A stretch of DNA of 64,000 nt from Arthrobacter sp. B6 (GCF_001663775.1 NZ_KV467168.1:2330870-2394869); one strand, 5' to 3'. Shown: positions 49,595-58,700, numbered from the stretch's first letter. Made by a program: numbers and translations. The notes: generated by a model from the letters alone, not told the origin.

Positions 49595-50185
49595 ATGAGC
49601 CGAGTCACGTGCGATCTGACCATCTCCCTTGACGGATTCGTCGCCGGCCCCAACCAAAGCCCGTCCGACCCCCTGGGCGACGACGGAGAGCTCCTGCACA
49701 GGTGGATGTTCGAAGAACCTGAGCCCAACGCTGCCGCCCTCGAAGGCATCCTCGCGGCGGGCGCCTACATCATGGGACGGAACATGTTCGCAGGGCCGGG
49801 GGCGTGGGACGAGGAATGGCGGGGATGGTGGGGTGAGGAACCGCCGTATCACGCACCGGTGTTCGTTCTCACCCATCATCCACGCGCGCCCCTGCAGATG
49901 CAGGGCGGCACCACGTTCAACTTCGTGACCGATGGGATCGAATCGGCGCTGGCCCAGGCACGGACGGCCGCGGACGGCAAGGACGTGGCCATTGCAGGAG
50001 GAGCGCAGACCGCCCGCCAATACCTGTCCGCGGGGCTGGTCGACGAGCTGCGGCTCCACATTGCGCCCATAGTCCTGGGGGCCGGCGAGCGGCTGCTGGA
50101 CGGCGTTCCCAAGCTCACGCTTGAGCCGACGGAAGTGAGCGGTACGCGGCTGGTCACCCACGTGCGCTACCGGGTGACTCGCTGA
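49595..50185 (+). CDS. RibD C-terminal / dihydrofolate reductase-like family protein
   Basis: A 196-residue protein of the RibD_C superfamily, related to the reductase half of the riboflavin enzyme RibD and to dihydrofolate reductase. Features are the N-terminal CDLTISLDGFVAGPNQ, the NADPH-side YIMGRNMFAGPGAWDEEW, VFVLTHHPR, and the glycine-rich AIAGGAQTARQYLSAGLVDE followed by LRLHIAPIVLGAGERLLDG. It is the short stand-alone type (YyaP/YwjB-like) whose physiological substrate is usually unknown; riboflavin synthesis is not implied. It is monocistronic. Confidence 0.85.
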   Translation: MSRVTCDLTISLDGFVAGPNQSPSDPLGDDGELLHRWMFEEPEPNAAALEGILAAGAYIMGRNMFAGPGAWDEEWRGWWGEEPPYHAPVFVLTHHPRAPLQMQGGTTFNFVTDGIESALAQARTAADGKDVAIAGGAQTARQYLSAGLVDELRLHIAPIVLGAGERLLDGVPKLTLEPTEVSGTRLVTHVRYRVTR

Positions 50186-50203
50186 AGCTATTTCTCCCCT
50201 TTG

Positions 50204-51727
50204 TCAGTGGCCGGCGCCCAGTTTTCCGCCGAGTCGCTCGCGCATGGTGGTGCTGGCCTCGTTGAGGCCGATGATTTTTACGTCCTTGCCGTGGTTGCGG
50301 TACTTCTCCGTGATGGCGTCCAGGGCGGCGATGGTGGACGCGTCCCACAGGTGGGAGGCATGCATGTCGATGACGACGTGCTCCGGATCCAGCGCGTACT
50401 CGAACTGGGTATAGAGGTCGTTCGAGGACGCGAAGAACAGCTCGCCGTCCACCACGTAGGTTGCGGTCTCGTGACCGTCCGTGGCGGTGACGGTCCGTTT
50501 GACGGTGACAAAGTGGGCCACCCGCCGGGCGAACAGAACCATGGCCACAAGGACTCCGACGCCGACGCCGATGGCGAGGTTGTGCGTGGCGACCGTGACG
50601 ATGACGGTGGCCACCATAACCATGGTTTCGCTCCTGGGCATCATCTTCAGGGTGCGGGGGTGGATGCTGTGCCAGTCGAAGGTGGCCCAGGAAACGAAGA
50701 TCATCACCGCAACGAGGGCGGCCATCGGGATGACGGACACGACGCCGCCCAGCGCCACAACGAGGATGAGCAGGAAAACCCCCGCCAGGAAGGTGGAGAT
50801 GCGGGTGCGGGCGCCGGAGGCTTTCACGTTGATCATGGTCTGGCCGATCATCGCGCAACCGCCCATGCCTCCGGTGAAGCCGGTGACGATGTTGGCCACG
50901 CCCTGGCCCCACGCTTCGCGGGTCTTGTGGGAGCGGGTATCCGTGATGTCATCCACGAGCTTGGCGGTCATGAGTGATTCGAGGAGCCCCACGAACGCCA
51001 CGGCCAGGCCGAAGGGCAGGATGATGTTCAAGGTCTCCATGGTGAACGGAACATTCGGAATGAACAGCGACGGCAGCGAGTCAGGCAGCTCACCCTTGTC
51101 TCCCACGGTGGGAACCGCAATGGAGGCCAGGACGGTGACGAGGGTCAGGACGACGATCGCGACCAGCGGGGCTGGAACGGCGTTCGTGAGCTTGGGCAGG
51201 CCGAACACGATCACCAGGGCCAGCGCCACCAGAGGGTAAACCAGCCAGGGGACGCCGAGGAGTTCGGGTACCTGTGACATAAAGATCAGGATGGCCAGTG
51301 CGTTCACAAAGCCCACCATCACCGAGCGTGGAATGAAGCGCATCAGCTTGGCCACCCCGGAGAGGCCCAGGACGATCTGGAAGATACCGCCGAGGATGAC
51401 GGCGGCGATGAAGTAGTCCACGCCGTGGGACTTCACCAGCGGGGCGATCACCAGTGCGATCGCTCCGGTGGCGGCTGAAATCATGGCCGGCCGGCCACCC
51501 ACAAAGGCGATGGTGACGGCCATGGTGAAGGAGGCGAATAGCCCCAGGCGGGGGTCGACGCCGGCGATGATCGAGAAGGCGATCGCTTCCGGGATCAACG
51601 CCAGGGCGACGACGAGTCCGGCGAGGACTTCGGTTTTGAGCCGGCGGGGTGATTTGAGGGTTTCCCGGACCGATTGGAGCTGTTCGGGGGTATAAGGCTG
51701 CGCTTCCCCGGCGGTTTTGACGGCCAT
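50204..51727 (-). CDS. SulP family anion transporter with C-terminal STAS domain
   Basis: A 507-residue membrane transporter. Residues about 30-400 contain ten or more spans with SulP features: [20 protein letters not shown] (TM1), [17 protein letters not shown] (TM3 substrate site) and [22 protein letters not shown]-terminal STAS domain (about 415-500) follows, including [19 protein letters not shown] and [18 protein letters not shown]. Members carry bicarbonate, sulfate or other anions, usually with sodium or protons; the ion cannot be chosen here. It is divergent from a MerR gene, with a clear MerR-type palindrome (51851-51878) in the gap. Confidence 0.9.
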   Translation of the reverse strand: MAVKTAGEAQPYTPEQLQSVRETLKSPRRLKTEVLAGLVVALALIPEAIAFSIIAGVDPRLGLFASFTMAVTIAFVGGRPAMISAATGAIALVIAPLVKSHGVDYFIAAVILGGIFQIVLGLSGVAKLMRFIPRSVMVGFVNALAILIFMSQVPELLGVPWLVYPLVALALVIVFGLPKLTNAVPAPLVAIVVLTLVTVLASIAVPTVGDKGELPDSLPSLFIPNVPFTMETLNIILPFGLAVAFVGLLESLMTAKLVDDITDTRSHKTREAWGQGVANIVTGFTGGMGGCAMIGQTMINVKASGARTRISTFLAGVFLLILVVALGGVVSVIPMAALVAVMIFVSWATFDWHSIHPRTLKMMPRSETMVMVATVIVTVATHNLAIGVGVGVLVAMVLFARRVAHFVTVKRTVTATDGHETATYVVDGELFFASSNDLYTQFEYALDPEHVVIDMHASHLWDASTIAALDAITEKYRNHGKDVKIIGLNEASTTMRERLGGKLGAGH

Positions 51728-51850
51728 TGCTGGCTCCGTTCATGGTCAGGAAGACGCAGAAAAGCGCCTTCGCCCTTTTTCGAAGATGAAGGGGGCGCAG
51801 CACCGCGCCGGAAGGAGGGAATACGCTTGAAGGTCTCGCCGCCCACCAGA

Positions 51851-51878
51851 AACTCTACCCTAACGTGATGGTAGAGTT
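51851..51878. promoter_or_regulatory. MerR-type operator between sulP and merR genes
   Basis: AACTCTACC (51851-51859) and GGTAGAGTT (51870-51878) are perfect 9-bp arms with a 10-bp spacer, a 28-bp dyad of the kind MerR proteins bind within a promoter with a lengthened -35/-10 spacer. It lies 29 bp upstream of the MerR start. Confidence 0.7.
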
Positions 51879-51907
51879 GTCGCCCGGACAAGGAACGGAG
51901 GTCCCTG

Positions 51908-52285
51908 ATGACGGCCAAAACCCGCGGCAGCACCATGCACATAGGTGAACTGGCAGAACGGACAGGCCTGTCCCTGCGGACCATACGGCACTACGACGAC
52001 GTCGGCCTGCTGCCCGCCACGGCGCGCACTGATGGCGGCTTCCGGGTTTATTCCGAAGACGACTTCGAACGCCTGATGGTGATCAAGCAGATGAAGCCCC
52101 TGGGGTTCTCGCTGGAGGAAATGGCTGGGATCCTCGAGATTCTCTCGCGGCACGGAGTTGCCAACGCAGAAGCGCAGTCCAAGCTGGCCGGCTTCCTGGA
52201 AAAGGCCGTCAGCGAACGGGCAAAGATGGCGCGCAACCTGGCGCAGGCTGATGAGCTCATCGAGAGGCTCAGCGGCCAAGGCTGA
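51908..52285 (+). CDS. MerR family transcriptional regulator
   Basis: A 125-residue regulator. The winged helix-turn-helix reads MHIGELAERTGLSLRTIRHY (about 10-29), followed by YDDVGLLPATARTDGGFRVY, FERLMVIKQMKPLGFSLEEM and a dimerising coiled-coil ending in DELIERLSGQG. The metal- or ligand-binding C-terminus is short and lacks cysteines, so a thiol-bound metal is unlikely as signal. ATG 51908 has GGAGG 7 nt upstream. The palindrome upstream and the divergent SulP gene suggest it controls that transporter and itself. Confidence 0.9.
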   Translation: MTAKTRGSTMHIGELAERTGLSLRTIRHYDDVGLLPATARTDGGFRVYSEDDFERLMVIKQMKPLGFSLEEMAGILEILSRHGVANAEAQSKLAGFLEKAVSERAKMARNLAQADELIERLSGQG

Positions 52286-52298
52286 CGGTGAATATTTC

Positions 52299-52349
52299 GG
52301 CGCCGAGCCGCCGTAGCCGGGCTGCCGTAGCCGGGCTGCCCTCGGCGCC
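52299..52349. terminator. Stem-loop after merR containing a tandem 14-bp duplication
   Basis: GGCGCCGAG (52299-52307) and CTCGGCGCC (52341-52349) form a 9-bp stem. The loop contains GCCGTAGCCGGGCT twice in tandem (52310-52337). It lies between the merR stop (52285) and the convergent gene ending at 52397, so bidirectional termination is likely. The duplication looks like replication slippage. Confidence 0.5.
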
Positions 52350-52396
52350 CCCAATATCAGCGCCAAGGACAATCCGGCCACTGGCGGCCGCCCCTG

Positions 52397-52654
52397 TCAG
52401 TATTGAGCGTGGTCGAACGAGAACCCGCACGTGCACCGGTAGGTGCGCCGGCCGCCGTCGTTCTTCCTTTCGACCCCTTCATTCCGCAGCGTTGGGTGTC
52501 CGGCCACCAGCTGCATGGGCTCACCGCAGTGCATGTGAGTGGCAAGCATCCGCCGCAGCTCCGGGTCTTCCGCGGGCTTTGCGCGTGCCGTTCCCCTTAG
52601 CTGTTCCTTGCGCCGCGCACGACGAGCCGCCCGGGACATCTGTGGATGTGTCAT
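52397..52654 (-). CDS. Small zinc-ribbon-like protein, hypothetical
   Basis: An 85-residue protein opening with a very basic segment (MSRAARRARRKEQLRGTARA). It then has HMHCGEPMQLV and YRCTCGFSFDHAQY, a CG...CxCG pattern with nearby histidines that resembles a small zinc ribbon. No named family is recognised. It starts 16 bp after the stop of the Csp-type copper protein and is probably cotranscribed with it, so a role in metal handling is possible but unproven. Confidence 0.65.
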   Translation of the reverse strand: MTHPQMSRAARRARRKEQLRGTARAKPAEDPELRRMLATHMHCGEPMQLVAGHPTLRNEGVERKNDGGRRTYRCTCGFSFDHAQY

Positions 52655-52670
52655 AGCGTCGCTCCCCGGC

Positions 52671-53078
52671 TCAGGCCAGTGAGGCCAGGAGGTCGGCACA
52701 GGCCGCCTCGCAGCGGCGACAGGCTTCGGCGCACACCCCGCAGTGGCGGTGCATGGAGGCATGCTGCCCGCATTCATCGGCGCAGGCCTTGCAGGCGATG
52801 CGGCACGCTTCCAGCACGGCACGGGTTGTGGCGGTGTCGTGGCCGGCATGCCGGGAGAGGATCTTTCCGGTGGCCGTGCAGACGTCGACGCAGTCAAGGT
52901 TGGTACGGATGCATTTGGTGAGCTCGGCAACCATATCCTCACTGAGGCAGGCGTCCGCGCATGCGGTACACGTCTGCGCGCATTCAAAGCACGCCTGGAT
53001 GCATTCCACGAGCTTGGCCTTATCGATGTTCCCCAAGTCCTTCGGGTACGCGTCCAGCATGGACTGTACATGTGTCAT
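52671..53078 (-). CDS. Four-helix-bundle copper-binding protein (Csp family, DUF326)
   Basis: A 135-residue protein with 18 cysteines spaced along helices in CxxxC-type pairs (CIQACFECAQTCTACADAC, later CRIACKACADECGQ and HCGVCAEACRRCEAACADLL). This is the signature of Csp copper-storage proteins, whose four-helix bundle fills its core with Cu(I)-thiolate. There is no signal peptide, matching the cytosolic Csp3 type. It probably buffers excess copper. It precedes the small zinc-ribbon-like gene on the same strand. Confidence 0.88.
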   Translation of the reverse strand: MTHVQSMLDAYPKDLGNIDKAKLVECIQACFECAQTCTACADACLSEDMVAELTKCIRTNLDCVDVCTATGKILSRHAGHDTATTRAVLEACRIACKACADECGQHASMHRHCGVCAEACRRCEAACADLLASLA

Positions 53079-53137
53079 TGGTTTCTCTTTCCAGGTCTAT
53101 ACAGCAGGTCGTGACGGAGTGGAACGGCAAGCCGTCT

Positions 53138-53626
53138 CTACGTCCTGCTGATGGAAAGCTCAACCACCTTAAGCGCCGGAAGACCCGGTTCCGGAGGCAC
53201 ATTTCCGGCAAGAATCGCGTCACCGGGCAGGCGGTGGGTCAGGGACGGCGGGTCCACCGCCCCTGTCCGAACCGGGACGGGTTCGCCGCGGGGAGCCTTG
53301 TTCCGTTCACAGCAGTCCTTCTCCAGCTCCTCAGGCTCAACGGACGGACCGGCCTCGTGGACGACGCGTACGGCCTGCGAAGCGGATGCTGGGGTGTCAG
53401 AACGACTGGCTGTGGTTTCCGGCTGCGGCGGCACTCGCTCAAGTCCCTGCCCGGCTGCCGACTGCACCGGGCCGTGACCATGAACGATTGCATACCGGCT
53501 GCCGTATGTATAGGAAGCGGCCCCGGCGAGGAGGAGGGCCAGAAGGAGCCACACGAAAACGCCCCGCAGCGAAACCTGGCGACGAAGCATCCCTAGCGAA
53601 GACCAACTCAGCGCGGCCATCCCCAC
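53138..53626 (-). CDS. Hypothetical single-span membrane protein
   Basis: A 162-residue protein with one hydrophobic segment near residues 22-45 (VFVWLLLALLLAGAASYTYG). A Ser/Pro/Ala-rich extracytoplasmic region follows with a CC pair (EKDCCERNK) and a C-terminal stretch of PV.TGAVDPPSLTHRLPG type. I recognise no family. The start is uncertain: ATG 53626 or the internal Met about 12 codons later. It lies between the Csp and DUF2254 genes on the same strand with gaps of about 60 bp. Confidence 0.55.
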   Translation of the reverse strand: MGMAALSWSSLGMLRRQVSLRGVFVWLLLALLLAGAASYTYGSRYAIVHGHGPVQSAAGQGLERVPPQPETTASRSDTPASASQAVRVVHEAGPSVEPEELEKDCCERNKAPRGEPVPVRTGAVDPPSLTHRLPGDAILAGNVPPEPGLPALKVVELSISRT

Positions 53627-53689
53627 TTCCTTGTGGACAACATCTGACCAGCCTATCCCGGGGTACTCCGTCAGTTGGTCACACCTGTA

Positions 53690-55021
53690 TTACTTTTCAG
53701 CGTTGACGTGGGAGGCCACGGAGTCTGCCTGGTCCTGCAGGCTTCTTCGTTCGTCCGCTGAATAGTCACAGGCGCCGATGGCGTTGCGCATACGGCCCAC
53801 GTGATCCAGTATCTCCGTCCGGTACTGGTTCTTTTGGTCACACCAGGAGAGTTCCTGAAGTAGTCCTAGGAGGCGAGCCGCAACGGCCGAATCGGCGGCT
53901 CCGTACTGCCTGGGCTGGTTCATCGCCATGTTGAGAAGGTCCTTGAGCCTGGGAAGCGAAACCACCACCCTCACCCGCCCGTCGTCGTCGGTGAGGTGCT
54001 CGGGGCCGGGGTTCCTCCCCGCCAGCCGGCACAGGAGAACGGAGAGGTGCCCGATGACGTGCGTTGCCGTGGTGGGATCATTAATGCCCGGTGAGAGTGC
54101 ACGCGCGGCCACGTCCACCAGTTGGCGGAATCCGAACCCGACGTCGAGGACGTTCGTGCGTTCAAATCCGGTGGCCACGGCGGCGTTCACGTCGTCGGTC
54201 AGCTTTTCCCGGACGGTGGAAGCGAGTATTGCTCCCGGCTGCACGGGCCAGGCCGTGGCGAAGGGAACGCCCTCCACCAGTGAACTGCCCGGCTCCCGGT
54301 CTATCCGTATCACGGCGCCGGAATTATCCGCGGCCTGCAACAGTGCGTCCTTGTCAAACGACGTCAGGAAGCCTGATGAGGTGGAGTTGATGAGGAAGCT
54401 CCCGGACGTCGGGACCGGTTCCGGTCCACGGACAGGCCGGTCCGAATGAAAGACCCGGTCAATGGTCTCCTGGGTTTCGACATTGACCCTGCGCATCATG
54501 GTTTCCACACGGATCTCCCGTGTGAGGTGCGCCAGGAAGAGCACCAGCCCGATGACACTGGCTATCGCCAGGACGAATGCGACGGTGACGGAGATTTCAG
54601 GTACAAACTGGCTGGTTTCGCCGATTTCGCTGCGAACGCTTCGAAGGACGGTCAACGCGAAAGCGAAGGCGGCCAGGAAAAGGGCCAGTGTGCCGTGGAC
54701 AAACCGGTCTGAGGTAAAGGTCCGGAGCAGGCGCGGGGAGAACTGGCTGCTGGCCAACTGCAGGGTGACCACCGTGAGAGAGAACGTCAGGGACGTCACG
54801 GTGATGAGTGATCCCGAGATCGCCTGCAGGACAGACCTGGCCGCCTCCGGTCCCCCGCTGAAGAGAAAGGCTGTGACGCTTTCCGGCAATTGGCCGTCGA
54901 CTGAAGCATCCACCGCGGGCAACGCTGTCCCCAGGAACACTGCCAGGGCTACCGCCAACGCCGGAAGTGGCCACAGCTGTGTCCGCAATGCATCCATCCA
55001 CTGAGCGCTGCGTCCGTTCAT
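53690..55021 (-). CDS. DUF2254 family membrane protein
   Basis: A 443-residue protein with about four membrane spans in the first 170 residues. VTVTSLTFSLTVVTLQLASS and SQFSPRLLRTF are the well-conserved DUF2254 segments. A large soluble domain follows, including NVLDVGFGFRQLVDVAARAL and SPGINDPTTA, also family hallmarks. The molecular function is unknown. The 5' side (55022-55267) holds a hairpin at 55089-55124. The gene is divergent from the DUF421/channel pair. Confidence 0.85.
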   Translation of the reverse strand: MNGRSAQWMDALRTQLWPLPALAVALAVFLGTALPAVDASVDGQLPESVTAFLFSGGPEAARSVLQAISGSLITVTSLTFSLTVVTLQLASSQFSPRLLRTFTSDRFVHGTLALFLAAFAFALTVLRSVRSEIGETSQFVPEISVTVAFVLAIASVIGLVLFLAHLTREIRVETMMRRVNVETQETIDRVFHSDRPVRGPEPVPTSGSFLINSTSSGFLTSFDKDALLQAADNSGAVIRIDREPGSSLVEGVPFATAWPVQPGAILASTVREKLTDDVNAAVATGFERTNVLDVGFGFRQLVDVAARALSPGINDPTTATHVIGHLSVLLCRLAGRNPGPEHLTDDDGRVRVVVSLPRLKDLLNMAMNQPRQYGAADSAVAARLLGLLQELSWCDQKNQYRTEILDHVGRMRNAIGACDYSADERRSLQDQADSVASHVNAEK

Positions 55022-55088
55022 CTGGAACGAACCGCTGGCGTCACAGGTGCTTCAGTCATTGTTCCTACTTTCAGGGGAGGACCCGACA

Positions 55089-55124
55089 CCGACAGGCTTT
55101 TGCGTAGGCCTGCGCCTCTGTCGG
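55089..55124 (-). promoter_or_regulatory. Hairpin upstream of the DUF2254 gene
   Basis: CCGACAG (55089-55095) and CTGTCGG (55118-55124) pair with a GC-rich interior in the 246-bp gap between the divergent DUF2254 and DUF421 genes. It would lie in the 5' untranslated region of the DUF2254 transcript. Its role is unknown. Confidence 0.3.
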
Positions 55125-55221
55125 CTCGAAGCTGGCTGGACTGGGATTACTAAGCGTACTGTCAAGTAGGTTCATCTGTCCCTTGGAAGTCGTCCGAAAC
55201 CTCCAACATCGAAGGAGTGCC

Positions 55222-55278
55222 ATGCTGGTGAACGCCCATATATTGCCCGAGTCAGGACCGGACGCTCATGTGGTTTGA
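55222..55278 (+). CDS. 18-codon upstream ORF overlapping the DUF421 start
   Basis: ATG 55222 has GAAGGAG 6 nt upstream and opens an 18-codon frame (MLVNAHILPESG onward) ending at TGA 55276-55278, eight bases beyond the DUF421 ATG at 55268 and in another frame. DUF421 itself lacks a well-spaced ribosome-binding site, so coupled translation is possible. A chance frame is not excluded. Confidence 0.35.
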   Translation: MLVNAHILPESGPDAHVV

Positions 55279-55795
55279 TTCCTGGGCGGAGATCCTGCGC
55301 GTCCTGGTGATCGGCTCCGTTTCGTATGCATCCTTGGTTGTGGTCCTGCGGGTTTCGGGCAAAAGAACCCTGGGGCAGCTGAACGCGTTCGACTTCATTG
55401 TCACCGTGGCGTTCGGATCCACCCTGGCGACAATCCTGCTCAGTTCCGACGTGGCCTTCTTTGAAGGGCTCACGGCGCTGGCGCTGCTGGCGGCGCTGCA
55501 GTTCGTCGTCGCCTGGGCGTCAGCCCACGTACCCGGAACCCGGGCTGCTGTGACGGCCAGGCCTGTGGCCTTGGTTGTGTCCGGGGAGCTTCAGCATGCC
55601 CAGCTGCGCAGGAACCGTCTCAGCGAGTCCGAGGTGCTGCAGGCGGTGCGTTCAACCGGAGCCGGCGATCTTTCGGACGTGGCTGTAGTGGTGCTTGAAA
55701 CCAACGGGAGCATCAGCGTGATTCCCCTGAGCAAACTGGGCAACGGCTCCGCACTGAAGGGTGTCCAGGAACTCCCCGGGTCAGGGCATCCATGA
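55268..55795 (+). CDS. DUF421 (YetF-type) membrane protein
   Basis: A 175-residue protein of the DUF421/YetF family. Three N-terminal hydrophobic segments include VVLRVSGKRTLGQLNAFDF and VTVAFGSTLATILLS, the conserved R-SGKRTLGQLNAFDF core. A small cytoplasmic domain follows (ESEVLQAVRSTGAGDLSDV, VVVLETNGSISVIP). The family is membrane-bound and of uncertain function. The ATG at 55268 gives the standard N-terminus, and a short ORF with a strong ribosome-binding site overlaps it. The stop overlaps the channel gene (ATGA). Confidence 0.88.
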   Translation: MWFDSWAEILRVLVIGSVSYASLVVVLRVSGKRTLGQLNAFDFIVTVAFGSTLATILLSSDVAFFEGLTALALLAALQFVVAWASAHVPGTRAAVTARPVALVVSGELQHAQLRRNRLSESEVLQAVRSTGAGDLSDVAVVVLETNGSISVIPLSKLGNGSALKGVQELPGSGHP

Positions 55796-56478
55796 CAGAA
55801 CCTGGACACAGTCCCGGCACCACGGCTACTGCCCCGGGAAGCGACAGGCTGCGCACAGCGGAAGTGTTGGCCCGCCGCCTGGATAAGCCCATGGGGATCC
55901 TCGGCGTCATTTTCCTCTTTGTGGTGCTCGGCCAACTCATAGCAACAGAGCCTGACATGGTGGCTGTTCTCGCCGTCGTTGGCTGGGTGTTCTGGGCAGT
56001 GTTCGTTGCTGAGTTCCTGTTACGCGCCTACATTGCGGGCTTCAGCAAAGATTTCTGGAGGAGAAGCTGGTGGCAGGTCGTCTTCCTCCTCGTACCGTTC
56101 CTAAGGTTCTTCCGGGCACTGCAGGCATTCAGGCTCCTCCGCCTTGCCAGGCTGGCCCGCTATGGCTCGATTCTCTCGGCGGGGATTCGCGGCTCCCGCT
56201 CGGCCGGAAGGCTTCTGACCAGCAGGATCGGATGGCTCACCGCGGTCACCGCGGTGGTCATCCTGGCATCAAGCCAGCTCCTCTACGCAACAGGCGAGCA
56301 TGACTCGTATGCCGATTCCCTGTTTGAGTCAGCCATGGCCGCCATCACCGGCAGCGGAATCACCGGTACCAGCATCCTCTCCCGCATCATCCAGGTCCTT
56401 CTGGCCACCTACTCGGTGGCCGTCTTCGCAACCCTGGCCGGCACGTTGGGCGCCTACTTCCTTAGACGGAGAGACTAA
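55792..56478 (+). CDS. Voltage-sensor-type ion channel (six-span cation channel-like)
   Basis: A 228-residue membrane protein with the architecture of a short voltage-gated channel. Spans lie near 35-50 and 58-80. An S4-like segment (RFFRALQAFRLLRLARLARY) carries regularly spaced arginines near 103-122, and two pore-side helices follow. The pore loop reads AMAAITGSGITGTS, so the TVGYG potassium filter is absent and ion selectivity is unclear. The last residues are LRRRD. The ATG overlaps the DUF421 stop by 4 bp, so the two proteins are made together and may work together. Confidence 0.75.
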   Translation: MTEPGHSPGTTATAPGSDRLRTAEVLARRLDKPMGILGVIFLFVVLGQLIATEPDMVAVLAVVGWVFWAVFVAEFLLRAYIAGFSKDFWRRSWWQVVFLLVPFLRFFRALQAFRLLRLARLARYGSILSAGIRGSRSAGRLLTSRIGWLTAVTAVVILASSQLLYATGEHDSYADSLFESAMAAITGSGITGTSILSRIIQVLLATYSVAVFATLAGTLGAYFLRRRD

Positions 56479-56575
56479 GCGTGGCCATGTAGCGTCGGGC
56501 GGTATTTTCTGCAAGCCGCCGCCTTTCGCCTGCAACTTTGGTTGACACCGCTGATATGTGCAGAGTTTGTGCCTT

Positions 56576-56593
56576 GTTTACCTGACGTGCGGT
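56576..56593 (+). promoter_or_regulatory. Possible degenerate Pho box upstream of phoX
   Basis: GTTTACCTGAC followed by GTGCGGT resembles two 11-bp-spaced GTTCACC-type PhoP repeats, but the second repeat is poor. The site is 66 bp upstream of the chosen phoX start. It is much weaker than the boxes at 58784 and 60904. Confidence 0.3.
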
Positions 56594-56658
56594 TGGGTGT
56601 TGTTCCTGGCTGGAAAGGTCATCGGCGTATGCCTTTTTCTCCGTGGAAGGACCACCCA

Positions 56659-58683
56659 GTGAGTACCGCTTCAAAGTTTCCCAACCTGCCTATGCTCGGC
56701 CACGTTCGTGGCAAGCGCAGCGCTGTTACCTGCGCGCTGAAGTGCGACAACGCCTGCGCTGCAGCGGTGTGCAACACCTCTGAGAACAACTACCTCCGGG
56801 ATATCGTTTCGGCCGAGCTTTCCCGCCGGAGCATGCTTGGTGTGGGCGCTGTAGGCGCCATGACCCTGCTCCTGGGCGGCACCGCCACGAAAGCCACAGC
56901 CGGACCGGGGTTGTCCCCTGCCGCCAAGCTCAGCGGGAGCCTGCCGTTCTCCGCGATTGCCCCCGTCCCCTACACGGTCGATGAGTTCACCGTCCCGGAG
57001 GGCTACTCATGGGAGCCGCTGATCAAGTGGGGGGATCCGATCTTCAAGAAGGCCCCGGCCTTCGACATCAACAATCAGAGCCCGGAGTCCCAGGCCCTGC
57101 AGTTCGGTTACAACTGCGACTACGTGGACATCCTGCCCCTCGATGACAGGAACAAGCGCGCCGTCCTGGTTGCGAACCACGAGTACACCAACGAAAACAT
57201 CATGGTCCCGCCCGGAACTGACCCGAAGGTCGTCCGCGGAATCGCCATGAACGGGCACGGAATGTCGGTCGTGGAGCTCAAGCGCAGCGGTGAAGGCTCG
57301 CCGTGGAGGTACATCCAGAACAGCGACCTGAACCGGCGCATCACCATGGACACGCCGTTCACCTTGACTGGACCCGCTGCAGGGTCGGCGCTGGTCCGCA
57401 CGGCGGGAGACCCCTCCGGCCGCACCGTACTCGGAACGCTGAACAACTGCGCCGGCGGCACCACTCCCTGGGGCACTGTCCTGTCGGGTGAAGAGAACTT
57501 CCAGGGGTACTTCAAGGTCGGCACTCCCACGGCCGAGCAGCGCCGTTACGGCATCACAAGCACCAACCCGGGACGCGGCTGGCACCTGGACGAGCCGCGG
57601 TTCGATTCCACCGTCCCCGGTTACGAGAACGAAGCGAACCGGTTCGGTTACATTGTTGAAATCGATCCGGAGGACCCGGCCTCGACCCCGGTCAAGCACA
57701 CCGCTATGGGCCGCTTCAAGCACGAAGGGGCGAACGTTACGATTGCCCCTGACGGCCGCGTCGTGGCCTACATGGGTGATGACGAGCGGTTCGACTACCT
57801 CTACAAGTTCGTCTCCCGTGACCGGTACATCGAGGGAAACCGCGCCCACAACAAGACCCTGCTGGCCAATGGCGACCTGTTCGTGGCCCGCTTCACCGGC
57901 AACTCCGAAGCGGAAATCAACGGTACCGGCGCCCTCCCCACGGACGGGGCGTTCGACGGTTCAGGGGAGTGGCTCCTACTGACCCGCAACGGTCAGAGCG
58001 TCATCCCGGGAATGAGCATCGAGCAGGTTCTGGTGTTCACCCGTCTCGCTGCTGACCTGGCCGGCGCAACCAAGATGGACCGCCCCGAGGACGTCGAGCC
58101 CAGCCCGGTCACCGGCAAGGTTTACGTTGCCTGCACCAACAACTCCGACCGCGGCAAGCCTGGCAGGGCACCGGCGGACGAACTGAACCCGCGCACAGAG
58201 AACCGTGACGGGCACATCGTGGAAATCACCGAAACAGGCAACAACCCCACTGCCACGACGTTCGGCTGGAACCTTCTGCTGGTCTGCGGCGACCCGGCCC
58301 AGGGCGATGTTACGTACTTCAGCGGCTACCCCGTGGACAGGGTTTCCCCGATCTCCTGCCCGGACAACGTTGCGTTCGACAAGGCCGGAAACCTGTGGAT
58401 CTCCACCGACGGCGCACCCTCCGGGATCGGTTACAACGACGGTCTGTTCAAGGTCACCCTCGATGGGCAGGACCGGGGCAAGGTCGAGCAGTTCCTGTCG
58501 GTTCCGCGGGACGCCGAGACCTGTGGCCCGATCATCAAGGATGACGAAGGCATGGTCTTCGTCGCCGTGCAGCACCCGGGCGAGGACGGCAGCTGGGAGG
58601 CTCCCAACTCGCTGTTCCCCTATGACGGAACACGCGCCCCGCGCCCCTCGGTGGTGCAGGTCTATCGCGCCAAGAAGAAGTAA
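56659..58683 (+). CDS. phoX: PhoX family alkaline phosphatase (DUF839), Tat-exported
   Basis: A 674-residue PhoX-type phosphatase that releases phosphate from organic esters outside the cell. [16 protein letters not shown] near residue 60 is a twin-arginine signal, preceded by a Cys-rich stretch ([14 protein letters not shown]) common in actinobacterial PhoX. The beta-propeller body includes [27 protein letters not shown] and [16 protein letters not shown], with acidic metal-binding positions. GTG 56659 has GAAGGA 8 nt upstream; ATG 56629 with GGAAAGG is an alternative. A strong terminator follows at 58701. The neighbouring pst genes support a role in phosphate starvation. Confidence 0.9.
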   Translation: MSTASKFPNLPMLGHVRGKRSAVTCALKCDNACAAAVCNTSENNYLRDIVSAELSRRSMLGVGAVGAMTLLLGGTATKATAGPGLSPAAKLSGSLPFSAIAPVPYTVDEFTVPEGYSWEPLIKWGDPIFKKAPAFDINNQSPESQALQFGYNCDYVDILPLDDRNKRAVLVANHEYTNENIMVPPGTDPKVVRGIAMNGHGMSVVELKRSGEGSPWRYIQNSDLNRRITMDTPFTLTGPAAGSALVRTAGDPSGRTVLGTLNNCAGGTTPWGTVLSGEENFQGYFKVGTPTAEQRRYGITSTNPGRGWHLDEPRFDSTVPGYENEANRFGYIVEIDPEDPASTPVKHTAMGRFKHEGANVTIAPDGRVVAYMGDDERFDYLYKFVSRDRYIEGNRAHNKTLLANGDLFVARFTGNSEAEINGTGALPTDGAFDGSGEWLLLTRNGQSVIPGMSIEQVLVFTRLAADLAGATKMDRPEDVEPSPVTGKVYVACTNNSDRGKPGRAPADELNPRTENRDGHIVEITETGNNPTATTFGWNLLLVCGDPAQGDVTYFSGYPVDRVSPISCPDNVAFDKAGNLWISTDGAPSGIGYNDGLFKVTLDGQDRGKVEQFLSVPRDAETCGPIIKDDEGMVFVAVQHPGEDGSWEAPNSLFPYDGTRAPRPSVVQVYRAKKK

Positions 58684-58700
58684 TACAGCCAATACGCAAC

